This document shows, in pieces, positions 25,578 through 36,130 of a stretch of 64,000 bases of DNA; position 1 is the stretch's first letter; each line of letters begins with the position of its first letter. The stretch comes from Cognatilysobacter terrigena (GTDB lineage Bacteria > Pseudomonadota > Gammaproteobacteria > Xanthomonadales > Xanthomonadaceae), in assembly GCF_004361065.1 (NCBI RefSeq), contig NZ_SELT01000006.1, positions 1 to 64,000 of the forward strand. The letters are read 5' to 3'. The position numbers and the translations under genes are program-made. The notes below the pieces were generated by a model. The model searched no databases and was not told where the DNA came from. It worked only from the letters and a program-made list of their open reading frames with translations.

Positions 25578-28271
25578 ATGAGCGACAAACTGCGCTTCGA
25601 CATTCCCCTCCTGCTTCCGGAAGTACGAGACGCGGCCGACCGCTGTGTGCAGCGCGTGCTCGCCGCATTGGAAACCCGCGAGGGCGTGGAGAAGGTGCAC
25701 GTTGTTCCGGCCACGGACACCAAGCCGCCGCAGCTGTGCATCCATTTCGACGGCGCGGTTCTGTCGCTGACGCGGATTCGCGAGGTGGTGCACGCCACAG
25801 GGGCAAAGATCGCCGGGCAGTTTGGCCACGCCGCGTGGACATTCGACATGCCGCATGCGCGTCGCGCCCGGACCGTCGGCGATGCGCTGCTGGCGATCCC
25901 CGGCGTCCTTGATGCACACGTGGGCGCCTCCGGCGCAGTGAGCGTCGAGTTCGACCGAGCGGTCACTTCACAAGAGGCGATCCAGCGTGAACTGGAGCGC
26001 CGCAGCGGCGAAGCGCGACCGCGGCCAAGCTCTGCAGATGATCGGCACAGCCACACTGCGGGTGAACACGCGCGAGCGGTCGACACGCCTGTAGTCGCGC
26101 TCGCACCTCGGACGCCTAAGGAGAGTGATGTCGGACGCGGCGGCGCACAGGCGCATGCCCACTGCGACCACGCTGGCAACGCGCACGTCGACGGGGGACA
26201 TGCTCGTGCGGCGGCCCCGCCGGGGCGCGCCGACGACCCCGGCAAGGTTGCCCCCGACGCACACGACCACGCCAAAAGCGCCGCCAAACACGACGACGCC
26301 AACCACGGTGAACATGGTCATGCCCACGGCCACGGCGGTTTCTGGTCGGGCAGCGAAGTGCGCTTCGCCCTGGCTTGCGGCGTGTTGTTGCTCGCCGGCT
26401 TCCTGGCGGAGCGCTTTCTCCATGTGCCGACGTGGGTGCCCATCGCAGCCTACGTTGGAGCTTATGGGTTCGGCGGCTGGTTCACGCTGCGGGAGGCGAT
26501 CGAAAACCTGCGCATGAAGCGGTTCGAAATCGACACGCTCATGCTGGTGGCTGCGGCCGGTGCCGCAGCACTCGGCGCATGGGCGGAGGGGGCGCTGCTG
26601 TTGTTCCTTTTCAGCTTCGGCCACGCACTCGAGCATTACGCGATGGGCCGCGCGAAGAAGGCCATTGAAGCCCTTGCCGAACTGGCCCCGCGCGTCGCCA
26701 CGGTGCGCCGCGGTGGGGACATGGTGGAGATCCCGGTTGAGGAGCTGGCGCTCGGGGACATCGTTGTCGTGAAGCCCAACTCGCGCCTGGCCGCCGATGG
26801 CTTCATCGTCGAGGGTGAGAGCAGCATTGACCAGGCGCCGATCACCGGCGAGAGCATGCCGGTCGACAAGCGTGCGGTGTCAGACGTCGCGAGCGCGCGC
26901 GCCAATCCCGGCGAAGTGGTGGCCATGCATAAGGCTTTCGCCGGCACCATCAACGGCAACGGTCTGATCGAGATTGAGGTCACACGCAAGTCCACGGACA
27001 GCGTGCTCTCCAAGGTGGTCCGCATGGTGAGCGAGGCCGAGACCGAGAAGTCACCCACACAACGCTTCACCGATCGTTTCGAACGGATTTTCGTGCCCGC
27101 GGTGCTTGCGCTGGTCGTGGTGCTGCTGTTTGCCGGAGTGGTCGTTGACGAACCGTTCCGGGACAGCTTCTACCGCGCCATGGCGGTGCTCGTCGCCGCA
27201 AGCCCCTGTGCACTGGCGATCGCTACGCCGAGCGCGGTTCTGTCGGGCGTGGCGCGTGCCGCGCGCGGCGGGGTGCTCATCAAGGGCGGCGGCCCCCTCG
27301 AGAACTTGGGCTCACTGTCGGCAATCGCCTTCGACAAGACCGGCACGTTGACCGAAGGCAAGCCGCGCATCACCGATGTGGTGCCTGTGGAAGGCGTGGA
27401 GGAAGCCGAGCTGCTTCGCGTGGCGGTGGCCGTCGAAAGCCTTAGCGACCACCCCTTGGCACGCGCCATCGCAGCGGATGGCCGCGAGCGCCTCCAGGGC
27501 GCGGAGCTTGCGCAGGCCTCGGATCTCGAGAACCTGATCGGCCGCGGCGTGCGGGCCACGCTCGATGGCGAGACGGTATTGATCGGCAAGGCTGAAATGT
27601 TCGGCGTGGACGGCGTCGCACCCCTTTCCCCGGGGATGACGGCAGCCATCGCCGCGCTGCGCGAGCAGGGGCGCACGAGCATGATCGTGCGCCTCGGTGA
27701 TCGCGACCTCGGGGCGATCGGCCTGATGGACACGCCGCGTGAGGCGGCTAAGGCTGCGCTTCTGCGCCTGAAGTCGCTCGGCATTCGCCGCATGATCATG
27801 ATTTCGGGCGATCACCAGAAGGTCGCCGAGGCGATCGCGAAGGAGGTCGGGCTCGACGAAGCTTGGGGCGACCTGATGCCCGAGGACAAGGTCGAGGCGA
27901 TCAAGAAGCTGCGAGCGCAGGAAAAGGTGGCGATGGTGGGCGACGGCGTCAACGATGCACCGGCCATGGCAAGCGCGACCGTCGGCATCGTCATGGGCGC
28001 AGCCGGCTCCGACGTGGCAATGGAGACCGCGGACGTCGCACTGATGGCGGATGACCTCTCGCACCTTCCGTTCGCAGTTGGGCTCAGCCGCAGCACGCGC
28101 CGGATCATTCTGCAGAACGTGTTTGTCAGCCTCGGGGTGGTCGCCGTACTGGTGCCGGCCACCATCTTCGGACTGGGGATTGGCGCCGCCGTCGCGTTCC
28201 ACGAGGGTTCGACACTACTCGTCGTAGTCAACGCATTGCGGCTTCTCGCTTATCGCGACCGCTCTGCCTAA
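25578..28271 (+). CDS. P1B-4-type heavy-metal ATPase with His-rich N-terminal region
   Basis: 897 residues from ATG 25578; the frame runs back to 25449 but those 43 residues look non-coding. Two HMA-like folds lacking CxxC (about 1-150) are followed by a long His/Asp-rich segment (about 155-255). The pump core has SPC at 542-544 in place of CPC, D586 in [18 protein letters not shown], and the HEGSTLLVVVNALRLL last helix. SPC plus HEG(S/G)T is the P1B-4 signature, whose members move Co, Zn, Cd or Fe(II). It follows the czc operon by about 190 bases and likely supplies the cytosol-to-periplasm step for the same cations. Confidence 0.9.
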   Translation: MSDKLRFDIPLLLPEVRDAADRCVQRVLAALETREGVEKVHVVPATDTKPPQLCIHFDGAVLSLTRIREVVHATGAKIAGQFGHAAWTFDMPHARRARTVGDALLAIPGVLDAHVGASGAVSVEFDRAVTSQEAIQRELERRSGEARPRPSSADDRHSHTAGEHARAVDTPVVALAPRTPKESDVGRGGAQAHAHCDHAGNAHVDGGHARAAAPPGRADDPGKVAPDAHDHAKSAAKHDDANHGEHGHAHGHGGFWSGSEVRFALACGVLLLAGFLAERFLHVPTWVPIAAYVGAYGFGGWFTLREAIENLRMKRFEIDTLMLVAAAGAAALGAWAEGALLLFLFSFGHALEHYAMGRAKKAIEALAELAPRVATVRRGGDMVEIPVEELALGDIVVVKPNSRLAADGFIVEGESSIDQAPITGESMPVDKRAVSDVASARANPGEVVAMHKAFAGTINGNGLIEIEVTRKSTDSVLSKVVRMVSEAETEKSPTQRFTDRFERIFVPAVLALVVVLLFAGVVVDEPFRDSFYRAMAVLVAASPCALAIATPSAVLSGVARAARGGVLIKGGGPLENLGSLSAIAFDKTGTLTEGKPRITDVVPVEGVEEAELLRVAVAVESLSDHPLARAIAADGRERLQGAELAQASDLENLIGRGVRATLDGETVLIGKAEMFGVDGVAPLSPGMTAAIAALREQGRTSMIVRLGDRDLGAIGLMDTPREAAKAALLRLKSLGIRRMIMISGDHQKVAEAIAKEVGLDEAWGDLMPEDKVEAIKKLRAQEKVAMVGDGVNDAPAMASATVGIVMGAAGSDVAMETADVALMADDLSHLPFAVGLSRSTRRIILQNVFVSLGVVAVLVPATIFGLGIGAAVAFHEGSTLLVVVNALRLLAYRDRSA

Positions 28272-28320
28272 TCGCTGAGCACCACTGCCCGGTAGTTCGG
28301 CGCAGCGTCGTCGGCGAATG

Positions 28321-28722
28321 TCAGCGCGGTGCAATCTCGTCCGGCAGCCCTGCGGGCTGCCGATGCGCGTGTGCATTGATCGAAAGCATGCGGGAACCCG
28401 TGGCACTGGCAATCGACCTGAACTCGACGACTTCTCCAATCTGGATCTGCGCCCGGAGTTCGGGCGTTGCCGACAGGGTGACGACGTGAGCCCGCCGAAC
28501 GGCGGTACCCGCGGAGTCCTTGCCGAGAAGTATCGACACGGTGCCCGCCGCTTTATCGATAGATTGGACCTGGCCGATAGCGGTGCGCGTAGTCTCCTCG
28601 GCGGCGCTGTGCGCGTGCAGGGGCGCCGACGCCCCGGATTCTGCGGCCCCGCCGGATTGCTGCCGCGTACCGCAAGCCACGAGGGCAGCGACCGACAAAG
28701 CGAGGAGGCAATATCGATTCAT
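28321..28722 (-). CDS. CusF-fold lipoprotein with degenerate metal site
   Basis: 133 residues with a lipobox (ALVACG) and a small OB-like domain whose opening TAIGQVQSIDKAAGTVSILLG parallels CusF (TGVVKSIDRDGGRITIAHG in the protein at 36131). The Trp and two Met residues of the CusF site (WPxMTM) are absent; the segment instead reads RRAHVVTLSATPELR. It may be a CusF relative that no longer binds Cu(I) in the usual way, or binds through N-terminal HAHS and C-terminal HAH motifs. It stands convergent to the P1B-4 ATPase gene, 50 bases away. Confidence 0.65.
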   Translation of the reverse strand: MNRYCLLALSVAALVACGTRQQSGGAAESGASAPLHAHSAAEETTRTAIGQVQSIDKAAGTVSILLGKDSAGTAVRRAHVVTLSATPELRAQIQIGEVVEFRSIASATGSRMLSINAHAHRQPAGLPDEIAPR

Positions 28723-28780
28723 GATGTTTCACTGCTGTCGAAGCGGAGTAACGCGGGTCGCTGAAAAGTGCTGTGCCTTG

Positions 28781-29458
28781 TCAGCGTAAACCTTCCTCGA
28801 GAACGATGAGTAGGAGGAAACCAACGAAGAACAGGGCGGTGGTGATGGGTCCGTCCTTTACTTCGTGCGCCTCAACCAGAAGTTCTTCGGTCACCAGGTA
28901 GAGCAGCGCGATCAGGGCGAACGAAAACAGCCCGCTGAGCAGATGCGGCGGCAACGCATGCGCCGGCGCGCCGAGAAGGGCACCGAGGGGGAGCAGCAGT
29001 GCAACAGCAGACGTTGCCGCGACGGCCTTCCAGCGAGGAACTTCTTTCTCAAAAGCCGTCGTCACCGCCAGGCCCAGAAACAGGACCTCGACGCTCAGCG
29101 CGATGCCGAGCACGAGGCCTTCCCGCTCGCCGGCTGCGAAGGCCAAGCCCAGAACCAGCCCGTCGATGAGGATGTCGATCGCCACGAGCGTGATAAGCCC
29201 GACTGGGCCTTTCAGGCGTTCGCTCAGGGCACGCAGACCGAGCATGGCGGCGATTCCCGCGGCGCCACCGACGACGACGGGCGCGATCGCGCCGTCATGG
29301 AGGATCGTCGGAAGCACTTCCGCGGCCGCGGCCGCGAACACGAGCCCGGCAGCGAAATGCTGGAGCGCAGCAGTCAGCTTGGGGCCCGGCGGCCGCCACG
29401 CAGCGGCGATGGCGCCCACGATGGCCGCCAGCACGGCGATGACGAGGATCAGACTCAT
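28781..29458 (-). CDS. ZIP-family metal transporter
   Basis: 225 residues with about eight hydrophobic segments. Helix 2 has LQHFAAGLVFAAAAAEVLPTI, the fourth and fifth helices have VAIDILIDGLVLGLAF and LSVEVLFLGL, and the seventh has LVTEELLVEAHE; these match ZIP transporters, with the His-x-x-x-Glu metal pair partly replaced by acidic residues. ZIP proteins move Zn, Fe or related ions toward the cytosol. It is divergent from the cus operon leader at 29587. Confidence 0.8.
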   Translation of the reverse strand: MSLILVIAVLAAIVGAIAAAWRPPGPKLTAALQHFAAGLVFAAAAAEVLPTILHDGAIAPVVVGGAAGIAAMLGLRALSERLKGPVGLITLVAIDILIDGLVLGLAFAAGEREGLVLGIALSVEVLFLGLAVTTAFEKEVPRWKAVAATSAVALLLPLGALLGAPAHALPPHLLSGLFSFALIALLYLVTEELLVEAHEVKDGPITTALFFVGFLLLIVLEEGLR

Positions 29459-29586
29459 GCTTCAACGTCCAAGTGGTCATCGCCGAGTCTGCGGCAGTGA
29501 TCAGTGATCGGGCAATCGTGTAGGCGAGGCCGAGGTACTTCTCTCGGTCTTAACGTTTGCTCCAAAGAACGGGGTAACCTTCCGAA

Positions 29587-29994
29587 ATGTCCCGGCACAC
29601 CGTCCGCATGCTGACCCGGCGCCACGCTTTGGCGCTATTGGCCATGCTCGTGCTGGTCTGGTGCCAGATTGCGGCCTCCGCGCAGCCTGGCGCGTTTTTC
29701 CGCCTGGACGGCGCGGGAGTGGTTAGCGCGGCCACCGTCACGAAGGCGGCCGACATGGCCGGGATGGTCGGATGCCAGGGCGCGTCCGATGAGCAGGGCC
29801 TTTCCACGTCGCATTGCGCGTCTGACCACGCGACCTCCGACCACGCGAAGGTGCCGGTCATCGCCGCCCTGCCGCCGGCGCTGCCGTTCGCGTTGGTCTA
29901 TGCCGTCGAGCGCGGACCCGTTGAACTGGTCCGTTACCGGGTGCCGCAAGGCCGAGGCCCCCCTCGATCCCGGCTCTGCTGCTGGCTCATCTGA
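29587..29994 (+). CDS. Small secreted protein leading the cus operon (CzcI-like)
   Basis: 135 residues: a hydrophobic segment (ALALLAMLVLVWCQIAASA) that can serve as signal peptide, then a short periplasmic part containing MAGMVGC, HCASDHATSDHAK and a Cys pair near the end (LCCWLI). No known domain. It fills the same place relative to the second RND operon as the gene at 19009 does to the first. Start ATG 29587. Confidence 0.55.
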   Translation: MSRHTVRMLTRRHALALLAMLVLVWCQIAASAQPGAFFRLDGAGVVSAATVTKAADMAGMVGCQGASDEQGLSTSHCASDHATSDHAKVPVIAALPPALPFALVYAVERGPVELVRYRVPQGRGPPRSRLCCWLI

Positions 29995-30020
29995 GAAGCT
30001 CCGATCGCTGATAACAGGTT

Positions 30021-30039
30021 CCGTCACTAAGGGTGACGG
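30021..30039. promoter_or_regulatory. Hairpin between czcI-like gene and cusC
   Basis: CCGTCAC (30021-30027) pairs with GTGACGG (30033-30039) around a 5-base loop. It lies just after the small leader gene and before cusC. No T-run follows, so an attenuating or processing hairpin is as likely as a terminator. Confidence 0.4.
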
Positions 30040-30065
30040 CCCGACGTCGTGATTGGAGTTTTGTC

Positions 30066-31415
30066 ATGTCTGCGCTTTGCACTCCGCGCCCTTCGCGCGC
30101 GGTTCGCCGTCGCGTTAGCGCCGGTGCGGTCAGCCTTCTATTGGCTGCGTTCCACGTATTTGCCGCGCCGCCGGTCGGCGTCCCGCCAGGGACCGTGACG
30201 TCCAGCGACACGCGCCTTCAAGCCGCCCGCGGCGGATCGCTGCGCCTCGAGCAGGCGATCACGATGGCGTTGTCGCGTGCCCCGCTGCTGTCGGCTCGGC
30301 AGGCACGCGTTGAAGCCGCGCGCCAGGAAGCGGGACGGGCAGGGCAACTGCCGGACCCGGAATTGATGCTTGGCATCGACAACCTGCCGATCACTGGCCC
30401 CGACGCGCTGGATTTCAGCGCCGACGAGATGACGCAAAAGCGCATCGGCCTGCGCCAGGTGCTGCCGGCACGCGCCAAGCGCGCTGCCGCGCGCGCCGTC
30501 GCCGCACGCCGGGTTGATGAAGCCGTCGCGAACAGCGCCGCGCAGGCGATCGAAGTCCGGCGCGCCACGGCCCAGGCGTGGATCGACGCCTGGGCTGCCG
30601 CACGGGAGCTGCACGCGCTGGGGCTGCTTCGCGAGCAGGCGCAGCTCGCTTCGAGGATCGCGACCGCGCGCGTCAGCACGGGCGCGCAATCGCCTTCGGA
30701 TGCGTTGGCGACCCAAGCCGAGATCCTCGAGCTCGACAATCGCATTGCCGGCGTGGAGGCCGACCGCAGCGCCGCCCTGGCCGACCTCAGCCGCTGGACC
30801 GGGGTCGAGCTGGCGCCCACCGCGGATGACGCGCCCGACTTTGGCTCGCTTCCGCTTCCAGCCGCGCAGCTGCTCGCGTCGGTGGATCGCCTCGGCCCGG
30901 TGCTGCAATCCAACGCGCTGGTCGAGACCGCGGCGGCCGAAGTCGACGCCGCACGCGCCGAGAAGCGACCCGACTGGAGCGTGGCCGCGGCCTTCGCCCA
31001 GCGCGACGGCGGCCGCAGCGACATGGTCATGCTCGAGGTCGGCGTGGGTCTTCCGCTGTTTCCGCGCAATCGCCAGAACCGCGGGATCACCGCACGGCAG
31101 GCGGAGTACGAGGCGACCGTTGAGGAGCGGGAGGATCTTCGGCGCCAGCTGTCGGCGAAGATCCGCGCCGATCTAGCGCGATGGCAGGGACTCAAGCGCC
31201 AGGTCGCGATTCATGTCGACTCGCTGTTGCCGCTGGCGCGCGACCGCAGCGCCGTTGCGTTGGCCGGCTACCGCGCCGGGGGCGATCTGCAGCCGTGGAT
31301 CGACGCGCGCCGCGCCGAGATCGAAGCCCACCTTTCGCACGCTGAGCACCTGGCCGAGCTGGGCCAGGCCTGGGCCGCCCTTGCATTTCTCCTGCCCGAG
31401 GAGGGCGCCCGATGA
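30066..31415 (+). CDS. cusC: CusC-type outer-membrane efflux protein
   Basis: 449 residues from ATG 30066 (GGAG nine bases upstream; the alternative start at 30033 adds a poor leader). Signal-like segment (AGAVSLLLAAFHVFA), then TolC-family repeats: LRLEQAITMALSRAPLLSARQARVEAA and WSVAAAFAQRDGG..VGVGLPLFPRNRQNRGI. It is the outer-membrane channel of the CusCBA pump. The stop overlaps the next start (31412-31415). Confidence 0.88.
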   Translation: MSALCTPRPSRAVRRRVSAGAVSLLLAAFHVFAAPPVGVPPGTVTSSDTRLQAARGGSLRLEQAITMALSRAPLLSARQARVEAARQEAGRAGQLPDPELMLGIDNLPITGPDALDFSADEMTQKRIGLRQVLPARAKRAAARAVAARRVDEAVANSAAQAIEVRRATAQAWIDAWAAARELHALGLLREQAQLASRIATARVSTGAQSPSDALATQAEILELDNRIAGVEADRSAALADLSRWTGVELAPTADDAPDFGSLPLPAAQLLASVDRLGPVLQSNALVETAAAEVDAARAEKRPDWSVAAAFAQRDGGRSDMVMLEVGVGLPLFPRNRQNRGITARQAEYEATVEEREDLRRQLSAKIRADLARWQGLKRQVAIHVDSLLPLARDRSAVALAGYRAGGDLQPWIDARRAEIEAHLSHAEHLAELGQAWAALAFLLPEEGAR

Positions 31416-32851
31416 ACCCTCGCATCAAGCCGCTCGCGCTTGCCGTCGCGGCATTCGCTCTCGTCGCCGCCGCCGTGGGCGCCGGCTACTGGTGGGGCCA
31501 TTCGAACGACACCGCTGGCGCGATGGGCGATGCGTCCGGCGAGCGGCGGATCCTCTACTGGTACGACCCCATGGTGCCGCAGGAGCGCTACGAGAAACCC
31601 GGCAAGTCGTCCATGGGCATGACGCTGATCCCGAAGTACGCCGACCCAGCCAGCGGTGGCGGGGAGCGCGAGGTGCTGTACTGGTACGACCCGATGGTGC
31701 CAGACCAGCACTTCGACAAGCCCGGCAAGTCGCCCTTCATGGATATGGCGCTGGTGCCCAAGCACGCCGACGGCGACGCCGGCGCCGACAGCGGCATCCG
31801 CATCACCCCTGGCGTGCGCCAGAACCTCGGCATGCGCACCGAAACGGTCGAGCTGGGAAGCCTTGCAGGCACGGTGCAGGCCCCGGGCACGGTGACCTGG
31901 GATCTTCGCAAGGAGCGCGTAGTCAGCGCCCGCGTCGACTCCATCGTCGATCGCCTCTACGTGCGCGCGCCGTTTGACACGGTGCGCGCGGGGCAACCGC
32001 TTGCGAGCGTGATCGCGCGCGAATGGAGCACGGCGATCGCCGAGGCGCGTGCGCTGCGCGGTGCACGCACCGCCGCGGCGCGCAGCATGGGCGGGGCCGC
32101 CAGTGAGCGGCTACGGGTGCTGGGCATGCCGGCCGGCGCGCGTGCGGGTGCGGGCGGGACCGTGACGTTGACGTCCCCGGTCTCCGGCGTCGTTAGCGAG
32201 ATCGGCGTCCGCGAAGGCCAGTTCGCCGGCATGGGCGCGCTGCTCTTCCGCGTGAACGGGACCGACACCGTGTGGCTCGAGGCATCGGTGCCGCAGGCGA
32301 GCGTGGGCGACATCGTTCGCGGCACGCCGGTCACGGCGATGGTGACGTCAATGCCAGGCAAGACATTCAACGGCCGTGTCGAGGCGCTGCTTCCGCAACT
32401 CGATGCCACCAGCCGTACGCAGAAAGCCCGCATCGTGCTCGACAACCCGGGCGCGCTGCTTTCGCCGGGCATGTTCGCGCAGGTCACAATCCGGCCTGTC
32501 GATGGCGTTGAGGTGCCCCTGGTTCCGACCGATGCGCTGGTGGGTAACGGCACCAATGCGCGGGTGATCGTCCTCGGCACCGGTGAGCGGTTCAAGCCCG
32601 TGCTTGTGCGCACCGGGCGCAGTAGTGGCGGCAAGACCGAGATCCTCGAAGGTCTGCGCGGCGGCGAGCGTGTGGTGGTATCAGGCCAGTTCCTGATCGA
32701 CTCCGAAGCCAACCTGTCGGGCGCGCTGACTCGCCTCGGCGTTGGCGCGCCGAACGAGCCGGCGGCGCCGAAACAGTCCGGCAGCGCGATGCCCAACGCG
32801 GCGCCTGCAGCGCCGCCGAAGTCCCCGGCAGCGACGGAGGCGCGTCGATGA
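31412..32851 (+). CDS. cusB: CusB-type adaptor with two heavy-metal-binding domains
   Basis: 479 residues. After an N-terminal membrane segment (about 6-28) come two tandem copies of the [14 protein letters not shown](G/D)M heavy-metal-binding domain (about 45-70 and 88-112), which in CusB-like proteins hold Cu(I)/Ag(I) for transfer from CusF. Adaptor domains follow: [16 protein letters not shown], the lipoyl [31 protein letters not shown] and the barrel [10 protein letters not shown]. Two metal domains rather than one is notable. Overlaps the cusA start by 4 bases. Confidence 0.9.
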   Translation: MNPRIKPLALAVAAFALVAAAVGAGYWWGHSNDTAGAMGDASGERRILYWYDPMVPQERYEKPGKSSMGMTLIPKYADPASGGGEREVLYWYDPMVPDQHFDKPGKSPFMDMALVPKHADGDAGADSGIRITPGVRQNLGMRTETVELGSLAGTVQAPGTVTWDLRKERVVSARVDSIVDRLYVRAPFDTVRAGQPLASVIAREWSTAIAEARALRGARTAAARSMGGAASERLRVLGMPAGARAGAGGTVTLTSPVSGVVSEIGVREGQFAGMGALLFRVNGTDTVWLEASVPQASVGDIVRGTPVTAMVTSMPGKTFNGRVEALLPQLDATSRTQKARIVLDNPGALLSPGMFAQVTIRPVDGVEVPLVPTDALVGNGTNARVIVLGTGERFKPVLVRTGRSSGGKTEILEGLRGGERVVVSGQFLIDSEANLSGALTRLGVGAPNEPAAPKQSGSAMPNAAPAAPPKSPAATEARR

Positions 32852-35800
32852 TCGCCCGCATCATCCTGGCCGCGATCCGCAATCGCATCTTCGTCCTCGT
32901 CGCGGCGCTGGCGCTGGCCGCGGTCGGCATCTGGTCGGTGAAGCACACGCCGCTCGATGCGCTGCCCGACCTGTCGGACACGCAGGTGATCATCCGCACC
33001 GAGTGGCCCGGACAGACCCCGCGCATCGTCGAGGACCAGGTCACCTATCCGCTGACCACGACGATGTTGTCGGTGCCGGGTGTCAAGGCGGTACGCGGCT
33101 TTTCGTTCTTTGGCGATTCGTTCGTCTACGTCCTCTTCGACGACGACACCGACCTGTACTGGGCGCGCTCCCGCGTGCTCGAGTACCTGAGCCAGGTGCG
33201 CGACCGGCTCCCCGCGCAGGTCAGCCCGGCATTGGGACCGGATGCAACGGGCCTGGGCTGGATCTACGAGTACGCGCTCGTCGATCGCAGCGGTACGCAC
33301 GATCTCGGCCAGCTGCGTGCGATGCAGGACTGGTTCCTGCGCTACGACCTCAAGACGATCCCCGATGTGGCGGAGGTCGCGAGCATCGGCGGCATGGTGC
33401 AGGCGTGGCAGATCGTGCCCGATCCGCAGGCGTTGTCCGCGCGCGGCATCACCGTCGCCGCGCTGGTGGAGTCGATCGAAGACGCCAACGGCGCGACCGG
33501 CGGTTCCGTGATCGAACAGGGTGAGGCCGAGCTGATGGTGCGCAGCGAGGGCTACCTCCAAAAACGCGAGGACTTCGAGCAGGTGCCCGTCATGACCGGC
33601 GGCGATGGCGTGCCCGTGCTGCTGCGCGACGTCGCCATCGTGCAACGCGGCCCTGCCTTGCGCCGCGGTATCAGCGAACTCGACGGGGAAGGGGAGGTAG
33701 CCGGCGGCGTCGTCATCCTGCGCTCGGGCAAAAATGCGCTGGCCGCGATCGCGGCCGTCAAGAAAAAGCTCGAGGAGCTCAAGGGGAGCCTGCCCAAGGG
33801 TGTCGAGATTGTCCCGGTCTACGACCGCTCCGAGCTGATCAAGGAGGCCGCGCGCAACCTGACCCACAAACTGGGCGAGGAATTCCTCGTCGTCGCGCTC
33901 GTCTGCGCGCTGTTCCTGTGGCACGTGCGCTCGGCCCTGGTCGCGGTGATCAGCCTGCCGTTGGGGGTGCTCGCTGCCTTCGTCGTGATGCACCAGCAGG
34001 GGTTGAGCGCAAACCTGCTATCGCTCGGCGGCATCGCGATCGCGATCGGCGCCATGGTCGATGCGGCGGTGGTCATGATCGAGAACGCGCACAAACACCT
34101 GGAGCACTTCAAGGAGCGGACCGGGCGCGATCCCGATAACGAGGAACGATGGACATTGATGGGCGAGGCTTCGATCGAGGTCGGGCCCGCGTTGTTCGTC
34201 AGCCTCCTCGTGATCACGCTATCGTTCGTACCCGTGTTTGCCCTGCAGGCGCAGGAAGGGCGGCTGTTTTCGCCGCTGGCATTCACCAAGAGCTATGCGA
34301 TGGCCGCCGGCGCGGGCCTTTCGATCACGCTCGTGCCGGTCCTGATGGGCTACCTCATCCGCGGCAAGATCCGCCCCGAAGCGCAGAACCCGCTGAACCG
34401 GGTCCTCATCGCCGGCTACAAGCCGCTACTGGAAGCGGTTCTCCGGCATCCGCGCTCGACATTTGCTGCCGCCGCGATCGTGCTCATGTTTTCGGTAATC
34501 CCATACTCCAAGCTGGGCAGCGAGTTCATGCCGCCGCTGGAGGAAGGCACGCTGCTGTACATGCCCACAGCGCTGCCCGGGCTGTCGGCAGGAAAGGCTT
34601 CTGAGCTGTTGCAGATCACCGACCGCATGATCAAGACGGTGCCCGAGGTGGCACACGTGTTCGGCAAGGCCGGCCGGGCCGATACCGCAACCGACCCGGC
34701 GCCGCTGGAGATGTTCGAGACGACGATCACCTTCAAACCGCGCGCGCAATGGCGCGCGGGCATGACGCCCGAAAAGCTTCGCAAGGAGCTCGATGCCGCA
34801 GTCAAGGTGCCGGGGCTCACGAACCTGTTCGTGCCGCCAATCCGCAACCGCATCGACATGCTCGCCACGGGGATCAAGAGCCCGATCGGCATCAAGGTGT
34901 CGGGGCCGGATACCGAGGTGCTCGCGCGGCTGGGCGATCGCATCGAGCAAGTGGCCAAGACGGTGCCCGGTGTCAGCTCGGCGCTCGCCGAGCGCATCGC
35001 TGGTGGGCGCTATCTCGACATCACGGGACGACCGGAGACGGCAGCGCGGTACGGTCTGACACAGGCGGACATCCAGCGCCTGATCGCGACCGTGATCGGC
35101 GGCGACCCGGTGGCGGAGACGATCCAGGGTCGCGAGCGATATCCGGTCGTCGTTCGCTACCCGCGCGAGCTTCGCGACTCGCCGCAGGCGCTTGCGAACT
35201 TGCCGATCGTCGCGCCCGGGGGCGTGCAGTTGACGCTGGGGCAGGTAGCCGAGATCGGCTTCTCCGACGGTCCGCCCATGCTGCGCAGTGACAATGCACG
35301 CCTCACAAACTACGTCTATGTGGACGTGGCCGATCGGGACCTGGGCTCGGTGGTCGCGGATCTGCAGAAGGCGGTGGGCGAGCAGGTGCAACTGCCTGCG
35401 GGCTACGCGGTTGGCTGGTCGGGTCAGTACGAGTTCCTCAAGCGCGCAAGCGAGCGGTTGCGCGTCGTCGTGCCCACGACGCTGCTGATCATCTTCGGCC
35501 TGATCTTCCTGGTTTTCCGCAAGCTGCCCGAAGCATTGATCATCATGCTGAGCCTGCCGTTCGCACTTGTCGGCGGGCTCTGGCTGGTGTGGCTGCTCGG
35601 CCACGCCGTGTCGATCGCGACGCTGATTGGCTTCATAGCGCTCGCGGGCGTCGCCGCGGAATTCGGAATCATCATGCTGCTCTACTTGCGTCATGCGTGG
35701 GAGGCGCAGGTGGCGCGCAATCCGGCGTCGGGCTTCGCCGAGCTGGATGATGCGATCCGCGAAGGCGCCGTCCAGCGCGTGCGGCCGAAGGCGATGACCG

Positions 35801-36018
35801 TTGCCGTCATCCTCGCCGGCCTGTTTCCGATCCTAGTGGGAAGCGGTGCCGGCTCGGAGGTCATGCAGCGCATTGCTGCCCACATGGTCGGCGGGATGCT
35901 CAGCGCACCGCTGCTGTCGATGCTGGTGATCCCCGCGGCGTACCGACTCCTTCAACGACGTCGCATCACCCGCGAGCGCGACGCCGCGTCCACGCACGCG
36001 CGCTCAGCGGGCGCATGA
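32848..36018 (+). CDS. cusA: CusA-type Cu(I)/Ag(I) RND efflux pump
   Basis: 1056-residue inner-membrane pump. The TM4 motif [18 protein letters not shown] is the HME4 (monovalent cation) signature. All three Met of the CusA periplasmic binding site are retained in context: [12 protein letters not shown] and RIDMLATG (the equivalents of M573, M623 and M672 in E. coli). That, with CusF downstream and the metal-binding CusB upstream, assigns copper/silver export with good confidence. Confidence 0.95.
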   Translation: MIARIILAAIRNRIFVLVAALALAAVGIWSVKHTPLDALPDLSDTQVIIRTEWPGQTPRIVEDQVTYPLTTTMLSVPGVKAVRGFSFFGDSFVYVLFDDDTDLYWARSRVLEYLSQVRDRLPAQVSPALGPDATGLGWIYEYALVDRSGTHDLGQLRAMQDWFLRYDLKTIPDVAEVASIGGMVQAWQIVPDPQALSARGITVAALVESIEDANGATGGSVIEQGEAELMVRSEGYLQKREDFEQVPVMTGGDGVPVLLRDVAIVQRGPALRRGISELDGEGEVAGGVVILRSGKNALAAIAAVKKKLEELKGSLPKGVEIVPVYDRSELIKEAARNLTHKLGEEFLVVALVCALFLWHVRSALVAVISLPLGVLAAFVVMHQQGLSANLLSLGGIAIAIGAMVDAAVVMIENAHKHLEHFKERTGRDPDNEERWTLMGEASIEVGPALFVSLLVITLSFVPVFALQAQEGRLFSPLAFTKSYAMAAGAGLSITLVPVLMGYLIRGKIRPEAQNPLNRVLIAGYKPLLEAVLRHPRSTFAAAAIVLMFSVIPYSKLGSEFMPPLEEGTLLYMPTALPGLSAGKASELLQITDRMIKTVPEVAHVFGKAGRADTATDPAPLEMFETTITFKPRAQWRAGMTPEKLRKELDAAVKVPGLTNLFVPPIRNRIDMLATGIKSPIGIKVSGPDTEVLARLGDRIEQVAKTVPGVSSALAERIAGGRYLDITGRPETAARYGLTQADIQRLIATVIGGDPVAETIQGRERYPVVVRYPRELRDSPQALANLPIVAPGGVQLTLGQVAEIGFSDGPPMLRSDNARLTNYVYVDVADRDLGSVVADLQKAVGEQVQLPAGYAVGWSGQYEFLKRASERLRVVVPTTLLIIFGLIFLVFRKLPEALIIMLSLPFALVGGLWLVWLLGHAVSIATLIGFIALAGVAAEFGIIMLLYLRHAWEAQVARNPASGFAELDDAIREGAVQRVRPKAMTVAVILAGLFPILVGSGAGSEVMQRIAAHMVGGMLSAPLLSMLVIPAAYRLLQRRRITRERDAASTHARSAGA

Positions 36019-36130
36019 ACGCCTGCCGCGCGATCCCCGGCTGTCCACGCAGCTGCCTACCGCCGGGTCGTCAGCGCTTTCTTCTCGTTCGTCATTCCGC
36101 CCCGTTCCCCTTCCATCACGGAAATTAGTC

